Shown: positions 13,537 through 25,966 of the stretch, in pieces
Position numbering within the stretch: the stretch's first letter is position 1
Layout: each line of letters begins with the position of its first letter
Source: Nephromyces sp. MM_2019
Lineage: Eukaryota > Apicomplexa > Aconoidasida > Nephromycida
Reading direction: 5' to 3'
DNA: 49,323 bases
Assembly (NCBI GenBank): GCA_015657535.1
Contig: JADHZB010001633.1
Location: 1 to 49,323, forward strand
Translations under genes and position numbers: made by a program
The notes under the pieces: generated by a model
Seen by the model: the letters and a program-made list of their open reading frames with translations, nothing else
What the model was told of the DNA's origin: nothing
Databases searched by the model: none

Positions 13537-13690
13537 ACACCAACTGAAAACACCAATACACACATACCAACTGAACACACCAACACACACCAACTGAACA
13601 CACCAACACACACCAACTGAACACACCAACTGAACACACCAACACACACATACCAACTGAACACACCACACACACACCAACACACGCATC
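13537..13690. repeat. CA-rich minisatellite, CCAACTGAACACACCAACACACA unit
   Basis: CAACTGAACACACCAACACACA-type words recur about six times with variable spacing on the plus strand. All long frames across it are repetitive Cys/Val/Trp translations on the minus strand and are not genes. Confidence 0.85.
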
Positions 13691-13811
13691 GACCCACGGG
13701 GATTCCCCATTGATTTTTTTGTCTGTATAAAACCAAGGATTAGGATCTAGATATCCCAAGTGTAAACCCAGCAGAAGCATTTCCTCATGCCGAAATAACC
13801 TTCAGTCCTTT

Positions 13812-13829
13812 GCTCTACCTGCCGAGCTA
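13812..13829 (-). other. tRNA A-box-like sequence (possible tRNA or SINE relic)
   Basis: The minus strand reads TAGCTCGGCAGGTAGAGC, a very good match to the D-arm/A box of a tRNA gene, followed by an anticodon-arm-like AAGGACTGAAGGTT. No matching acceptor stem, T-arm or B box follows: the TGGGTTTACACTTGGG further on cannot form a T-stem. It is therefore not an intact tRNA gene. A tRNA-derived SINE head or a decayed tRNA is possible, and the adjoining GT minisatellite would suit a SINE tail. Confidence 0.35.
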
Positions 13830-14884
13830 TGGTACCTGACATATTATTTTATACGTAATTTTTCAACTTGTGGCTTGAATCATTTCTTCATATAAGTAGA
13901 AGCTATCGCTGATACCCCTATATTGGCATTCAATGGTCACACACTACCTTGTAATGATTCTATTGAAGGATAGTTTTAATTCATATATTTCTTTGCGCTT
14001 TTCGATGACCAAATGAATCTCTTTAATATGTAAGCGCAAAAAACCTGGTTTTAACGATTTCATGAAATTTCGGGTTGGTATTTTTTAATCCAAAAATTAG
14101 GGTAAGTATCGTATATCCACCATCATTTTAAAGGATTTTTTCTACTTATTGATACATATTTTATTGTATTACACTATACTTAAACTTGTGAAGCAAAAAC
14201 CACAGCCAGATCGCTATAGATTTTTAAGGCATTTAAAGGATGTGCTCTATGTATGCATATTTGCGAATACTAATCTCTGGAGAAAATTTTCAACGAGTGG
14301 CCATTAAAATTGCTACAAGCACCAAAAAACCTAAAACTAATTATATAGTCAACCACTAGATAAAGATCGCATATAAGCCTCCAATAACCTGTACTGCAGC
14401 ACCTTTCCTGGCTATAGTCACTCAATATGTGTGTGAGATATTTTCATAGTGTGCGTATGAGTAAGGCTCTACGTGAAAATCACAATTCGATGCAACTTCT
14501 GTCCTCAATCCACAATTTTTGTCAGAAAAGCTGGTGCTGATTATTACACGGAGCTTTTTTTCTTGCTACACTAGCAACTACTCTTCAACTCAACTATGCT
14601 ATAAAGAAAGCAGCTACTTGCCACAATGGAAACCGCCAGAAAAACGTCAATGCTGGAAAAGCACCAGCATAAAGGACAGCTTTCTTATAGAGAGAAAAGC
14701 TATGTACATCTAGAAAGCTTTTCAGTTTTACCAGCTCAGGAGCAAAAAAGAGACTCAATGAGTTGTCATATTGTTAAACGGAGCTGTTGAATATTTGATA
14801 TCCCAGAGTTAATGCAATTGTTTTCCATTTTTCAATTCCCTTTCTGAAAAATGTCGAGCCAATCTTTCTCTCGTCTTGGGGGGT

Positions 14885-15040
14885 TTTGGTGATTCGTTGT
14901 GTGCGTTAAGTATCTATTCTGTGTTGGTGATTTGCTGTGCATGTTAAGTTTCTCTTGTGTGTTGGTAATATACTACTGACTGCATTGACGTTCTCCTTTG
15001 TATTTGTGATATATTTTTTTAGTGTTAAAGTTGCTTTATT
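14885..15040 (+). repeat. Diverged tandem repeat, about 50 bp unit
   Basis: Three related units built on GTTGGTGATTTGCTGTG then GTTAAGTTTCTCT, for example around 14890, 14932 and 14978, increasingly degraded toward 15040. Confidence 0.55.
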
Positions 15041-15220
15041 TGTCATTCTCGTGTGTTTATGATCAGGCCCTCAGGAAATGATGCCGACCCATATATTAGG
15101 GTAATTAGCAGAGCACAAAACAGTTTTAAAAACTCCTGAAAGAGCCAGCGGGTTTCATTACGCTGCTTCCTACATTGCCATGCAGTAGTATATCGTTATT
15201 TTTTCACCAAAGATCTACCG

Positions 15221-15373
15221 CTAATTGCTAGTCCTTAGTGCTACAAAATCGCGCCATAACGCGTGCATTACAAGATTTTTTCTGTTATATTCCCTTACAG
15301 CATGTTTAAGCTGCACATCATAAGCTGAAACTGATTGCTTCACTCTACTACCATTGCAGAGTAGAGGTAGTTC
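15221..15373 (-). mobile_element. Decayed Ty3/gypsy RNase H fragment
   Basis: Within an open minus-strand frame, residues read CNGSRVKQSVSAYDVQLKHA followed by VREYN and MHALWRDF. Ty3/gypsy RNase H regions typically read VLMQNG..V.AYASRQLKPAERNY then a HALK.WRHYL motif. Order and spacing match; several conserved residues are lost. No LTRs or a continuous pol frame could be found nearby, so this is an old fragment. The assignment rests on motif reading only. Confidence 0.45.
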
Positions 15374-17349
15374 AAGCTGAACATCAGATAATGTACAAAA
15401 GTGTTTTGCTGGCTTCCAGCCTAAGTATTCAATGTAGTCTCGCAAACCAAAACTATGAAATTGGCATGAGGTAACGTACAAAAACCCTCTCACCACGTCA
15501 AAAATTTACTTCGAAAGAGTAAAGTATGGTACTGTCCTCCTCATGCTCTTTCAGTACCGTATACGGGTAACAACTCCCAAAAGGCGGCTAAGAAGTGTTT
15601 TAGCGGTTTTCTCCCAGTGATGCTCCACAAGTTACATATATCAACCCGTATAACTATGCAACTATGCTTCCAAATCGGCGCAGCAGACAGTCGTAGAATG
15701 GTAGGGTTTATCTTAGTTCTTGAGATTCAATAACAAACAAGAGGCACGAGATCAGGTTCCTAATTCAAGTAACAATATATAAAATTACAGGCGTTTGAAA
15801 TATTCTTAAAGCAAACAATTAGATTGCAATCCTTACGGCGCATTGCAAAAGAAAGTATAGCGTAGCAGCGTGCGATACCTTGCACACAGTGAAATTCAAC
15901 AAAATACCCAAAATTTCCTGCCGGCTTAGACTGCGTTGGTAATACTTCTGGTATGTTGCATTTGCATGATAACCAATACTATCGGCATCAATTACAACAT
16001 TTTTCGCCATTCTAGTGAGTTTAAAGGCAGCTTTTCGGAACCGAACACGAAGAGGAGCGCCTAAGGTATTGCTGCAGCTTAGATAATTGTTTTTAGTCTC
16101 TCTCAAGTCATTGCACGCGCCTAGGATTTCTTCTGCTGCATTATGCTTCTCATATGGGTGCCTCGGAGTACACCATTAACTTTTTTCAACACTGGAAGAA
16201 AAAAGATTTTCATATGCTTCTATGATGATTGCAGTCTTCTTCCTGCTAGTACTAACTGAAAAGAAGCGCGCTAGCAAAATCATTTTGTTTCTGCGTGACT
16301 ATAAGACAATTACGCTTGCGTATGCTGCGAGGTGGCGAACAGGATAAGTACTCACCACTTTATGGTTTCAACTAAAAAACAAGCTGCTATGCAATTACTC
16401 ATAATACTTAGCATAAAATTACATTTTTCGTATGGTGCACGTGCTTGCATTGTACTCCTACCTCAAGCATGCAAGTGTGAGACAGCCTCGAAAGTATACT
16501 GCAATGTTTTTGAAGCCAATTTTCAGGGAGTTAGCGTTCTCCGAAAACGGAGGGGGTAACATATCCATCCTCTTATTGCATTCCAAAGTCCTACTCAACT
16601 CTTACCAGGCAATTGCACAAAATACGACGAGACATAATTATCGTCGATTGTCTGCTTCATAAGATTTTTGTTTTAGATAGGACGCCAAATTTTTTTCTTA
16701 GCTTCAGCTACCCAGTTCAGGAGGAAGCTTCCGCCTTAAAAAATACGTACGAGACTTTTGAAACGTATGAGTACTGAGCCCCAATAAGTTGCAGCCCGGT
16801 TATATCGTGGATGCTTTGTGAACGTAAACCTTTGTTGTTGGTACCTACACGCCCATATATTCGGTACTAAAGTCTCCTTTACTCCTAGTGAAGCTGCACA
16901 CTGTGTAAAATATGCAGGTTGAGCCACTTGAATGCAATTTTCATGTTTTCCATGTAGACGTCAATTGAGCACTTTCCATCCATAGCGTATGTGGGAATCG
17001 GATTCACCCAGGTTAATGCCTACTGGTTCTTAATCATAATACTTTGAATTTGGAAAGGAAGAAAATATAAACGAAAGGACACTATTGCTAACAGTAGCTG
17101 CACATGTTCATTTCGACAGTCTTACCGTAGTATTGCGGTATGAAAGGCATAGTCCTGGGCATTACTTTATCCCCTGAAATAAGTCTTTCTACGATATGAG
17201 TTACCCGCGTAAATATCAGCTGTTCATGTAAGCTGCATTCACACTTTTTCCACTTGAGGCGGTATAATCGAATTGTCGTTACCGGCCTGTTCAATGCGTG
17301 TGCACGCATAGACAACATACGAGCATGCCAAGGATACCGTTAAATGTAA

Positions 17350-17456
17350 GTACATGCGCACGCACACACAGACACACGCACACGCACGGACACACGCACA
17401 CACACAGACACACAGACACACGCACACACACACACACAAACGCAAACCCACGCACA
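17350..17456. repeat. CACACG/CACAGA-rich simple repeat
   Basis: Dense ACACACAGACACACGCACACG words on the plus strand, the longest CA-type array between the bromodomain gene and RPS3. Frames through it are His/Thr or Cys/Val low complexity. Confidence 0.85.
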
Positions 17457-18067
17457 CGTGCCAGAACACATATCCATACGTGTATCAACTGGCCCAGGTC
17501 CTCTAACGCGCCGGAATTAGAAGCTTATGTTTATCTTCTTACTGCCGCGGGCGCCAAGTCCTAACTCGAGATGAATGGGGGGGAAAGCATATTTTGCCCG
17601 AATACATCTTATTGGCATGCTACCCTCCAAGGCGCTACCCTTTAAGTCGAACACACTGAGCAGCTTTCCTTAGGCAGGAGATGCGGAACATGACGTGACT
17701 AAAGCTGGCGTATTGGACTTTAAGCTGCATAATCGACCTTCCTCCCATAGTTTGACCAATTATATATATGTTTCTGGCGCGACGCTCCTCCGTTCCTCAT
17801 ACTCTCCTCCATTACACCATCATCTATCTTCATAGTATGCCACAGAAAGCGCCATCCCATTCTTCCTTCTCTACGCATAAGTACCAAGTCCTCTAGGCTT
17901 GCTCTGTGTGTGCTGTTCTTTACTATACTTAGCTATAAAACAAGGAATAGCGGTGTTTTTCTAAACGCCAAAATAGCGCGCGATCTGCTGTTGCAGTAGA
18001 AGTTTTACAGAGAAGTTTAATCGCCGGAATCTCCTTACTCTTTTTTTGTACTTCTTTGTCATAGAAG

Positions 18068-21000
18068 ATGAAGCCGAACACGTCCGAGGTAAGTTCATCT
18101 ACGTGTAGTTACTTCTTTGAGCATAAAATATTACCTGCAATAGCTGCCCGCTTTCCCTACCTTTTGGATGATGCTTTCTGCAAGAATATCAAGGCTTTAT
18201 GTGGCCGCTTTATTATACTTGTGGTCCTAATATGTTGTTTGGTTTATGTATGCATAAAATGACTGATTTAGTGGATGTCTGGTGTTACGAAGGGTTGTAT
18301 CAACGAAGAGATTTGAGTGAGTTTTGTGTCATCGGTGGGGTTTTGTTGAGGGGAATTACGAGTATGTTTGGGTGAGTTTTGAGTGTATAGCGGTTGGAGT
18401 TCTATTGAGAGAAGTAATGCGTATGTTTGGGTGAAATTAGTCTGTATATGGTGGGTGGAGTTTTATGGAGAGAAATGATCTTCCGAGGGTGTGCCCGCAG
18501 AATATATATAGAGTGCGCGTACTGCATCATTTGAAGTTTTAGAGTGGCAGTTGTGAGTATCGCTGATATGTTTACCTTGCTGTTTATTTTGAAAATCTCG
18601 GTATTGATCCCTCTTTCATCTTTTTCGAGTTATTTCTTTTTCTTTTTCATTTAAACGCATATTCTTTCTAACAATATTGTGTTGTGCAGCGTAATTAAGG
18701 AATGTCAGTATCTAATCTCTCCAAAAGTTTGTCTTTGTTTTTCCTTGAGAAGATGTGTAGCTTGTGCTTGTAGACGGAATCAATTTTATTTAGTATTATT
18801 CGTTTTTTCTGATGAATGAAAAATTGTAAAAGGGTGGAATTATGATCTTTTAAGTATGAAGCAATGATTGAGGAGCAGATTATACTTCATGTTGCTTAAC
18901 CTAGGTTATTTTTTTTATATTTTTCTGATTTCCTTTGATGTTAAGATTGCAGTACAGCTCTCTTTTAGTAGTTCGTAATGTAGGATTTGTGGCCTGTACT
19001 TTGCGCTGAAGCTTTATTCAACTTTTTTATGCATTTATTGCTTCAGTTGAAAAAGAGAAAGTTCGTTAAGGATGGCGTTTTCAAGGCGGAACTGCAAGAG
19101 TTTTTGTCTCGCTGTCTTGCAGAAGAGGGCTTTTCTGGCCTGGAGGTGCGAGCTACTCCTGTGAGGTAATTAAATTTATACCGACTTTTTTGGCACATTT
19201 TAGGGCTGTTTCATTTGTTACTTGATTGGTGCACGGTAGCAACTTTTTCGAATGCTTGTGGACAGTTGAAGCTGCATCTGATAATCCTAAGATGCTTGGA
19301 TTGTTTTTGTCAATACGCATGTTTTTGGTTGTTTTTCACACTTGAAGCTATTTCCATCTTTTCATTGCTTTTAGTAGGATGGGTACAGGTTTTGCTATTG
19401 TATTTCCCATATCATAATTTTTTTGGGAAGAAAATCCCCTTAGCAAAATGCTTGATTACTTTCTTAAGAGTATTCTCTTCTTCGGATGCTTCTGCTTCAT
19501 TTAGATAAGCTCTTTGCTCATATTGTTGCTGTTTGTGGTTATCTCTGGCCTGTATAGTATCGTATTTCTTGGAAGTCTTTGAATTTTAAAGGGTAAATAA
19601 AATCAATCTCTTGCTATAAAGTGTATTACTTTTTAAACTATATAGTTCTCTCTAGTGATTGCGCATTAGCCATAGCTCCAGCTGTTTGCTCAAATGTATA
19701 CAGGACTGAGATTATCATTAGGATAACGAGGATTCGTGAATTTATGGGTGAACAGGGCCGCAGAGTGCGTGAGCTTACTCACTTGATCAGGAAGAGGTTT
19801 GGGTATGATGATACAGTTCAGATTTTTGCTGATAGAGTGGAGCACAGGGGCCTTTGTGCCATGGCTCAAGCAGAATCCCTGAGATACAAACTTTTGAAAG
19901 GTTTGGCTGTCAGGAGAGCTTGTTATGGGCTTTTGAAACATATTATGGAATCAGGAGCTACTGGTAGGTGAAATATTGTAGAGGTATATGTTGAGGAGCC
20001 TCATGTTTAGCTCTTTGAATTTTTGTTATAAGCTTTGTAGTTCTTTTTTCGTATTTTTCTGATGATTAATTTTTTGGAGTCTTACTTAGTTTATAGCCTA
20101 TTTTTTGGTGGGTTCTATTTCTTTGTCTACGGAGTATTTTCGTTGTTCGCTGCATTATTGGATTGTATGTGTGGGAATGTGTTTGAAGTGTAGGGATGTG
20201 TGTTAGGTGTAGGAGTATGTGTGTAAAGCTTAGGAATGTGTGTTTAATTTTCCAGGAAGTGAATCTTGCAGTGTACCTTGGAGGTACTTGTATAGTGCAG
20301 ATATATTACAACATTTTGTGATTAGTTTTGTATATGCCCATGCAGATATGTGTGTTTATCTGATTCAATATTCCGAGTTTTATATAGCGTATAATTTGGA
20401 GTTTTCCTTGCGTTAAATCTGTTTAGGATGCGAAGTTGTTGTGTCCGGGAAGCTGAGAGCACAACGTGCAAAGAGCATGAAGTTTAAGGATGGTTATATT
20501 ATATCTACTGGTCACACCTACGGAAGCTACGTGAACAGTGCTGTGCGCTCTGTTCAGTTGAGGCAGGTATTATATCTTCGACTGTAGGTTTTTTTATGCC
20601 CTATTGGAATAGAAAGTTAACCTTTTCATGTAATGTTTTATATTTTAACTATTTCAAATGATGTGATTACTTGGTGTATGTGATAAGAATATAAGCCCTA
20701 AAACAATCTAAATATATTGAGCATTCGTCTATCGCGTACATTCTAATTTAAGCTATTTGGATATTGACTGTACGATACTTAGCACGAATGTAATTACATG
20801 AATGCGTAACAACCAGCCATTTAGTTTTTAAGTTACAATAAATTTTTTTATAGTAATACTGATGTACAGCTTACTTTAAAAGTCAAGGAAGGTAGCAAAA
20901 AGATCGTCTATATCGTATTATGCTAACTATAGCAGTCGTTTATATTAATGATTTTTACAATTTTTTGTTGACGGTCCTCATTAAAATTGTCTTGTGAATT

Positions 21001-21133
21001 TTTGCAGGGAGTCCTTGGTGTCAGTGTGAAAATTATGCTTCCTCATGATCCTGAGGGTAAGATGGGACCGTCTACTCCTCTTTCCGAAACCATTAAAGTT
21101 GCTGATCCCAAGGTTGTTGAGCCTGCATTCTAG
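18068..21133 (+). CDS. RPS3: Small-subunit ribosomal protein uS3 (RPS3), 5 exons
   Basis: Exons: 18068-18088, 19047-19165, 19704-19963, 20427-20566, 21008-21133. Introns are GT-AG with phases 0, 2, 1, 0 and give 221 codons plus TAG. uS3 lies at the mRNA entry channel of the 40S subunit. The N-terminal half is a type II KH domain: [15 protein letters not shown] (9-23), [13 protein letters not shown], and the GXXG loop GEQG at 62-65. The C-terminal uS3 domain carries [42 protein letters not shown] and [14 protein letters not shown]. Exon 1 codes only MKPNTSE, which replaces the usual short leader before KKRKF; the frame and phase make this start the natural one. The protein is about 20 residues shorter than animal RPS3 at the C-terminus. 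The [16 protein letters not shown] wording is like apicomplexan and plant forms. Intron 1 and intron 3 hold GT-rich minisatellites. Confidence 0.97.
18305..18480 (+). repeat. Three-copy tandem repeat in RPS3 intron 1, about 60 bp unit
   Basis: Units share GTATGTTTGGGTGA then GGTGGAGTTTTATTGAGAGAA-like sequence, at about 18310, 18365 and 18420. The sense strand is G/T-rich. Confidence 0.7.
20155..20260 (+). repeat. GT-rich minisatellite in RPS3 intron 3, 18-22 bp unit
   Basis: Repeated variants of GGAATGTGTGTTTAG / GGTGTAGGAGTATGTGTG on the sense strand. Wholly inside intron 19964-20426. Confidence 0.7.
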
Positions 21134-23566
21134 ACTTTCTGTTGATATTTATCATTTGCCTTTTGGTCAGGCCGTTAGATTAGGCAAGTAAAGCGTAGTA
21201 AATGGACCCCTCTACTTCCCTTTATTAAAAACATGCTAATATACCCGGAATGGCTGCTATGATCACCATGCTGGATACTAACTATGGCATGAGATTGATT
21301 TAGGCTGAATTCTTTGAATGCTTTTTAACTTCCTGTTGTTTGCTTTTTTTTAATTCTCAAGTCACACTTAACTTAATCTCTTTATTTACGGTATTGAGGA
21401 AGTGTGGAAGTATTGGGATGATGCAGGTTGTATTTCATTATATAAGAGTGTAATTTCTGTTGTGAGGTAGATAGAAGTAGCTGTTTGAATTATAGAGCTA
21501 CCTCTATCTGTACAGTTTCACATCTGCCCAGCTAGCTCACGACCTTGAGGTGGTCCGAATATCCTTCTTCTGTTCATTTGGGAAACCTGTGTTGTACAGC
21601 AGTATGTTTAGATGGTAATGTGATAACAGGATTGTTGGTAATATTCACAATTTTTCTTGATGTATTTGAGCACTCTACTCTTTACCGTAGGATATCCCTG
21701 TTTGTAAGTGAAGATCCGCAGGGGTCCCATTATGACATCTTCAGTAGGCTTGAACTCGTCACCCACTAATTTGAGCATAGCCAGCAGGCTTGGATAGGGA
21801 TTTTGGGTGGCTACTATTATGTCTGAGTTTCACTGACTTGGTCCTTGCTTGATGGTAACTTTCACTGCTAATATGGATCCATCTTGATGAACTGCACTTG
21901 CCAGGCTTCCAGCGCATAGTCTGGCACATTTGTATAGTGATGAGAAGCTATAAGTAATGTGGGAGCTCCTGGGTCTCACGTTAATGTACTGCTTGAAGGC
22001 CCTGTTAGATCTTGTTTGGTAAGGATTTAAAAGTAGAGATAGATCTTGTGGAAGACTTATGAAGCGTCCTTCGCAGACTTACCGATTATTAAGTATGTAC
22101 AATCTGGTCGATCCCTACATTTTGTTGCCGCCTCCTGGATACCGTCGGTGGTAGCTCGAGTTTCTTTTTCGACCACTTTCTTGCACTTTACTGAGTTATT
22201 GCAGGGTTATAGAAGGAATGTTTTAAATTCAAGTCTACAATAATGGGCTGACATATATACAAGCTTATGGTGATCGCGCTACTTTGCGGCCGTAAAACTA
22301 TTATTCGACCGATGGTGACAGTTACTCAGGCGAAACATATATTATCCCACTTGCTGATGATGGGCATCTATGGTAGCTTTGCTATTTATTCGCGAAATGT
22401 TCAGCTGGAAAGTATGGTGATTTCTTCTAGCTAGTAGATCGCAGTTTCTTCCTCGTACTATTTGTGGCGCATGCTTTTAGTATACTCCTATGTTACATAT
22501 ACCTCGGTGGTTTAGATACACTGCAAAGTTCTTCGCCTTTAACGAGGTCCCTTTGATAGCAGTGATACTTCTGGGGCTTGACGTCAGCTGGGGTCAGAGA
22601 GTTTTCCAAATCTACTATTACACAGCTGACACATAAAACAGGAAGATAGAGTTTGTCTTACCTTGGGCGGGGCCCCAATGCAAAGAAATGCTTCTGCAAT
22701 CCGATAATTTAGGACTACACCCTCGCAGCTATCGTCCAAGGAACACCGCTTCTGTGCGGCCTTCAAGCTTATAGTTTGCAAGCTTTGCTTCTCTTCGCAG
22801 TCTATCGGTGTTGCGATGAAAAAATTGGTTATACTGCTTGCATTATTATGCGGTTGAAAAGCACATTCTTCAACTTGGTAAATGTGCGATCGGTTGAATC
22901 TATGGCACGCTATGAGTTTACGGGTACCTGCTGAGGTATCTGGGTAGCTAAAAATATTCATTTTTAGTCTTCTAAACTTGCAAGTTTGTTGTACTAAGCG
23001 ACGTACTGTAGAAAGTCAGGAGCCACTCCTTCAATAAATTGATTGGTGATCGTGTTGTATAACGGTTTTGGCCAACTGATAATCTTTCCCATGGGCCGTT
23101 TCTTGTATTTTAAGCTCAAGCTTACTGAGGATATCGGCAGCCATACTCTACGGATAGCCGGGCCCCAGTGGAATAGTTGCAAGCTGAAGAGTTCTTGGAT
23201 GGAAGGGCAGCTTCAGTGACTAGGAACTGATATGCATACTTAGATTATAAATTAGTGGAAGATTCGTCGAGTAATACTTTCGAAGGTCCTACCTTGCAGG
23301 AACCCATGTTTTCACAACGTCCAGTTATCAACCTTTTGGCAGTCGATAATTCGCACGCTGCCTTGAATAATGTTACGTTGTTTTATGCCCCAAAAAGTCC
23401 CTGCCTAGCATGTTTATTGTCATACCGGAAGCGTTTGAAGCTTTGCCATGTTCTGCCATATTTCCAACAAGTTGATAAACAATGGACTAAGGCCAGCCTC
23501 AACGGATTTCATATTATAGCTTACTTCCATGTGGAAGGACTACTCCGGTAGAAAATGAAATTTAGG

Positions 23567-23656
23567 CATGTTATGAAGAGGTATATCTCGGTAAATACGT
23601 AAGAAACCCTTGGGGTCCACTACCTTCTTGGTCATGTAGGGCCACCAGGAAAATAT
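23567..23656 (-). mobile_element. Possible Ty3/gypsy reverse-transcriptase fragment
   Basis: The minus strand reads MTKKVVDPKGFLRIYRDIPL, resembling the start of the gypsy RT domain (VKKKDG.LR.CIDYR.LN). The frame is closed soon after by stops, and the expected LDLRSGYHQI motif is not seen downstream. A short match such as this could be chance. Confidence 0.25.
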
Positions 23657-25744
23657 GCACTACTTCAGGATCTGCGCACTCCATGTGAATTTCTCCTCCT
23701 ATTCGCTGCACACACCAAAATTAGGTATGAAATTAGTTGGACAGAGCAGAAAATATGCGTTGCCAATGAATGCACCACAGAACTATGACAAGTGCTGTCA
23801 TGGAATTGAGTCAGGCTGGACAAAAGCATATTCTAAAAAAACCAGCTGTGTACCAACCCCTTCGGCGCGCCATCCTCTGTATGTAACTCCAGGCATATAG
23901 TGCGGGTAGTGCTCATTATTGATGTACCTGAGAGTTTGCAGTATTGCTTTCAATCTTTGGATAGCCTTAAATCATAAGGAATTTATAAAGCTGACAAACT
24001 CGGCCCACGTATAAGGTGCTTACCACGAAGTTACATCACTAATAATATACAAATTGCCATTAGGTAAAGACGCGATGGAGTCCTTACATTATTTTGCTCG
24101 TATTTCAACGATGCTTTGAGCATAAAGTGGTCAGCTTGCAAATTACATTGACTAACGTAGTTTCTAGCACTTACCCGTACAGGCTTACCGAGTTCCCAAG
24201 TGAAGATTCGCTACGGAAAATATCCTGAGGTCCAAATTGGAGTTTAAGCGGTTCCGTTATGGTAAAAGTGCTCCAATAGGTCGCAAAGAGCGTAAGCAAA
24301 ATCCTTGAGGAGTTTGGAGGCCACATTGCTGCTGCTTCAGATGATTGGCTAGTCTAAGGCATTAGCATAACAACTCGGAAAGGATGCAGCAATTTCCAAG
24401 AATGGTCTTCGCATCTAAAGCAAAGCGCTAGGCCGGGTTACTTAAACCCTCAAATTTTCGTTCTCCACGTTCCTATTCGGAAACTATTGCTTTGAACCTG
24501 TCTTCCCTTGAGCTTTGCTACAGGCCAACACATTTGGATGCGTAGCTTCTAGCGGTGCTACGTGATTGAAGTGCTAATTTCAAGTACATATGCATCGCGC
24601 TTATGACGAACAATAAAATCACTGCACTTTGTTACTACCCATTACAATTGATTAAACGCTGACTTATTGGCAGGCAGGCAGGCCACATACTCATCTCTGG
24701 TATGATGGTGAAAAATTAACCCAGACTAGAGGGTGAAATTTCTGAGTTAGAACAATTTTCCTCCGATTTTCTTAATGGCAGTTTATTTTCTGCAGATGCC
24801 CGCTCAAATGGAACGAAGGCTTGTTTTCCCGAAGGTGCATATTGTGGGCCCTTTTCCGAATGAATGAGGAACTTCACTTTCGCAGTTCAAAGGCCATTTG
24901 TTTCACGAGAAAACCTCAGTATGGGAAAAAACGGAAAGCTAGAGGCTTCCTATTCTCTGCTCATGCACTAATGTGCTCTTACTGAGCACGTGTAGTGGTG
25001 ATACTGCAATTTGATCTGTATGCACCCTTTGGGACAAAACTGCCAGCGTACATACATCCCTCAAGATAGGCCCAAAGCTTTTTGCGTTATTTCTCATTCA
25101 GTATGTGCCTTCTAACCGCTGCAGTACTCTTGCTCTTTTTGAGCGGAGATATATACCGTGCCCAAAAAAAATGGGAAGAATGGGTCACCCTGAAGTATTC
25201 AATACTTAGAGTACTAGTTCCAATTAACAGTTTATAATCTGCTCGGAAATAACATCACTATGAGCTATTTCTAACCAGTTTCTTCACTGCCTCTCGATAG
25301 TTCGAAATTTGGCAGGGATAGATATGCCAGCCCAGAAAAATTCAATGACGAGTGCTATAGATGTCGAAGATCTGTAGAAGGTTTCAGGACTTGAAACTAT
25401 TATGCGGCTTAAGGTGAAATAAAACCGTGAAAACTGCAAGAATTTTCATGAGACGTGATCTCTTGCCTTTTGTGTACATTCTGATGCTAGCTAGTCTTTG
25501 CTACAAGAAGGTAGTGGTGGTACAGGACCTTATGGAAATCCGCATATAGATAGTTGCTATCGCATTGTCCTCCACACATACTTCGAGTGAATAGTACAGT
25601 TTGTAGATGTGTGTGAAGACGCTTCTACAAAGCATAGGGGAAAACAGTAAGCAGTTTTTTTATTGAACTAAATTATCAAAGCATCTGAACTATTTCCTTC
25701 GGAGGCTACTGTGCTTCCGATAGCTGTGGCATCATTATGCTATC

Positions 25745-25966
25745 TTACCACTCCGCAATGTAGCTATGGGCTATCGTAGTTATAAAACTTTGCACAGAAA
25801 CGGGAATTAAGCAAGCAGTACTAGCGATGGCAGTTCGGAAATGTTTTCGTGACATACTATCTAGCCACCAATGTTCTTTTATGCCGCTAGTATAGCAGCT
25901 AATAGTAAGAGAATAAGGGATACTGGAGGTAAGGTGTTCTGTCGGAACCTCGGAAAATAACGTCAT
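25745..25966 (-). mobile_element. Possible retroelement integrase zinc-finger-like fragment
   Basis: A 73-codon minus-strand frame contains KEHWWLDSMSRKHFRTAIAS then TACLIP. Gypsy integrases read ..FYWP.M..DV...V..C..CQ at the HHCC zinc-binding domain. The WW..SM spacing and a trailing Cys fit; the first Cys and both His are not secure. Low confidence. Confidence 0.25.

Larger units (their letters stand above)
13840..18067. other. Intergenic DNA upstream of RPS3, no intact gene seen
   Basis: AT-rich, with none of the sense-strand T bias seen in introns until about 17.9 kb. Contains a diverged repeat, a CA array and one decayed retroelement fragment, listed separately. A further minus-strand frame at 15819-16106 (95 codons) holds AKNVVIDADS, faintly like the Ty3/gypsy motif before the integrase, but it is not reliable alone. 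The last 80 bases before RPS3 are pyrimidine-rich and end in catag just before the ATG, which could be a leader or a 5'UTR splice acceptor. Confidence 0.5.

Noticed and set aside
13382..13780. 132-codon Cys/Val-rich minus-strand frame
   Set aside because: Translation of the GT-rich minisatellite.
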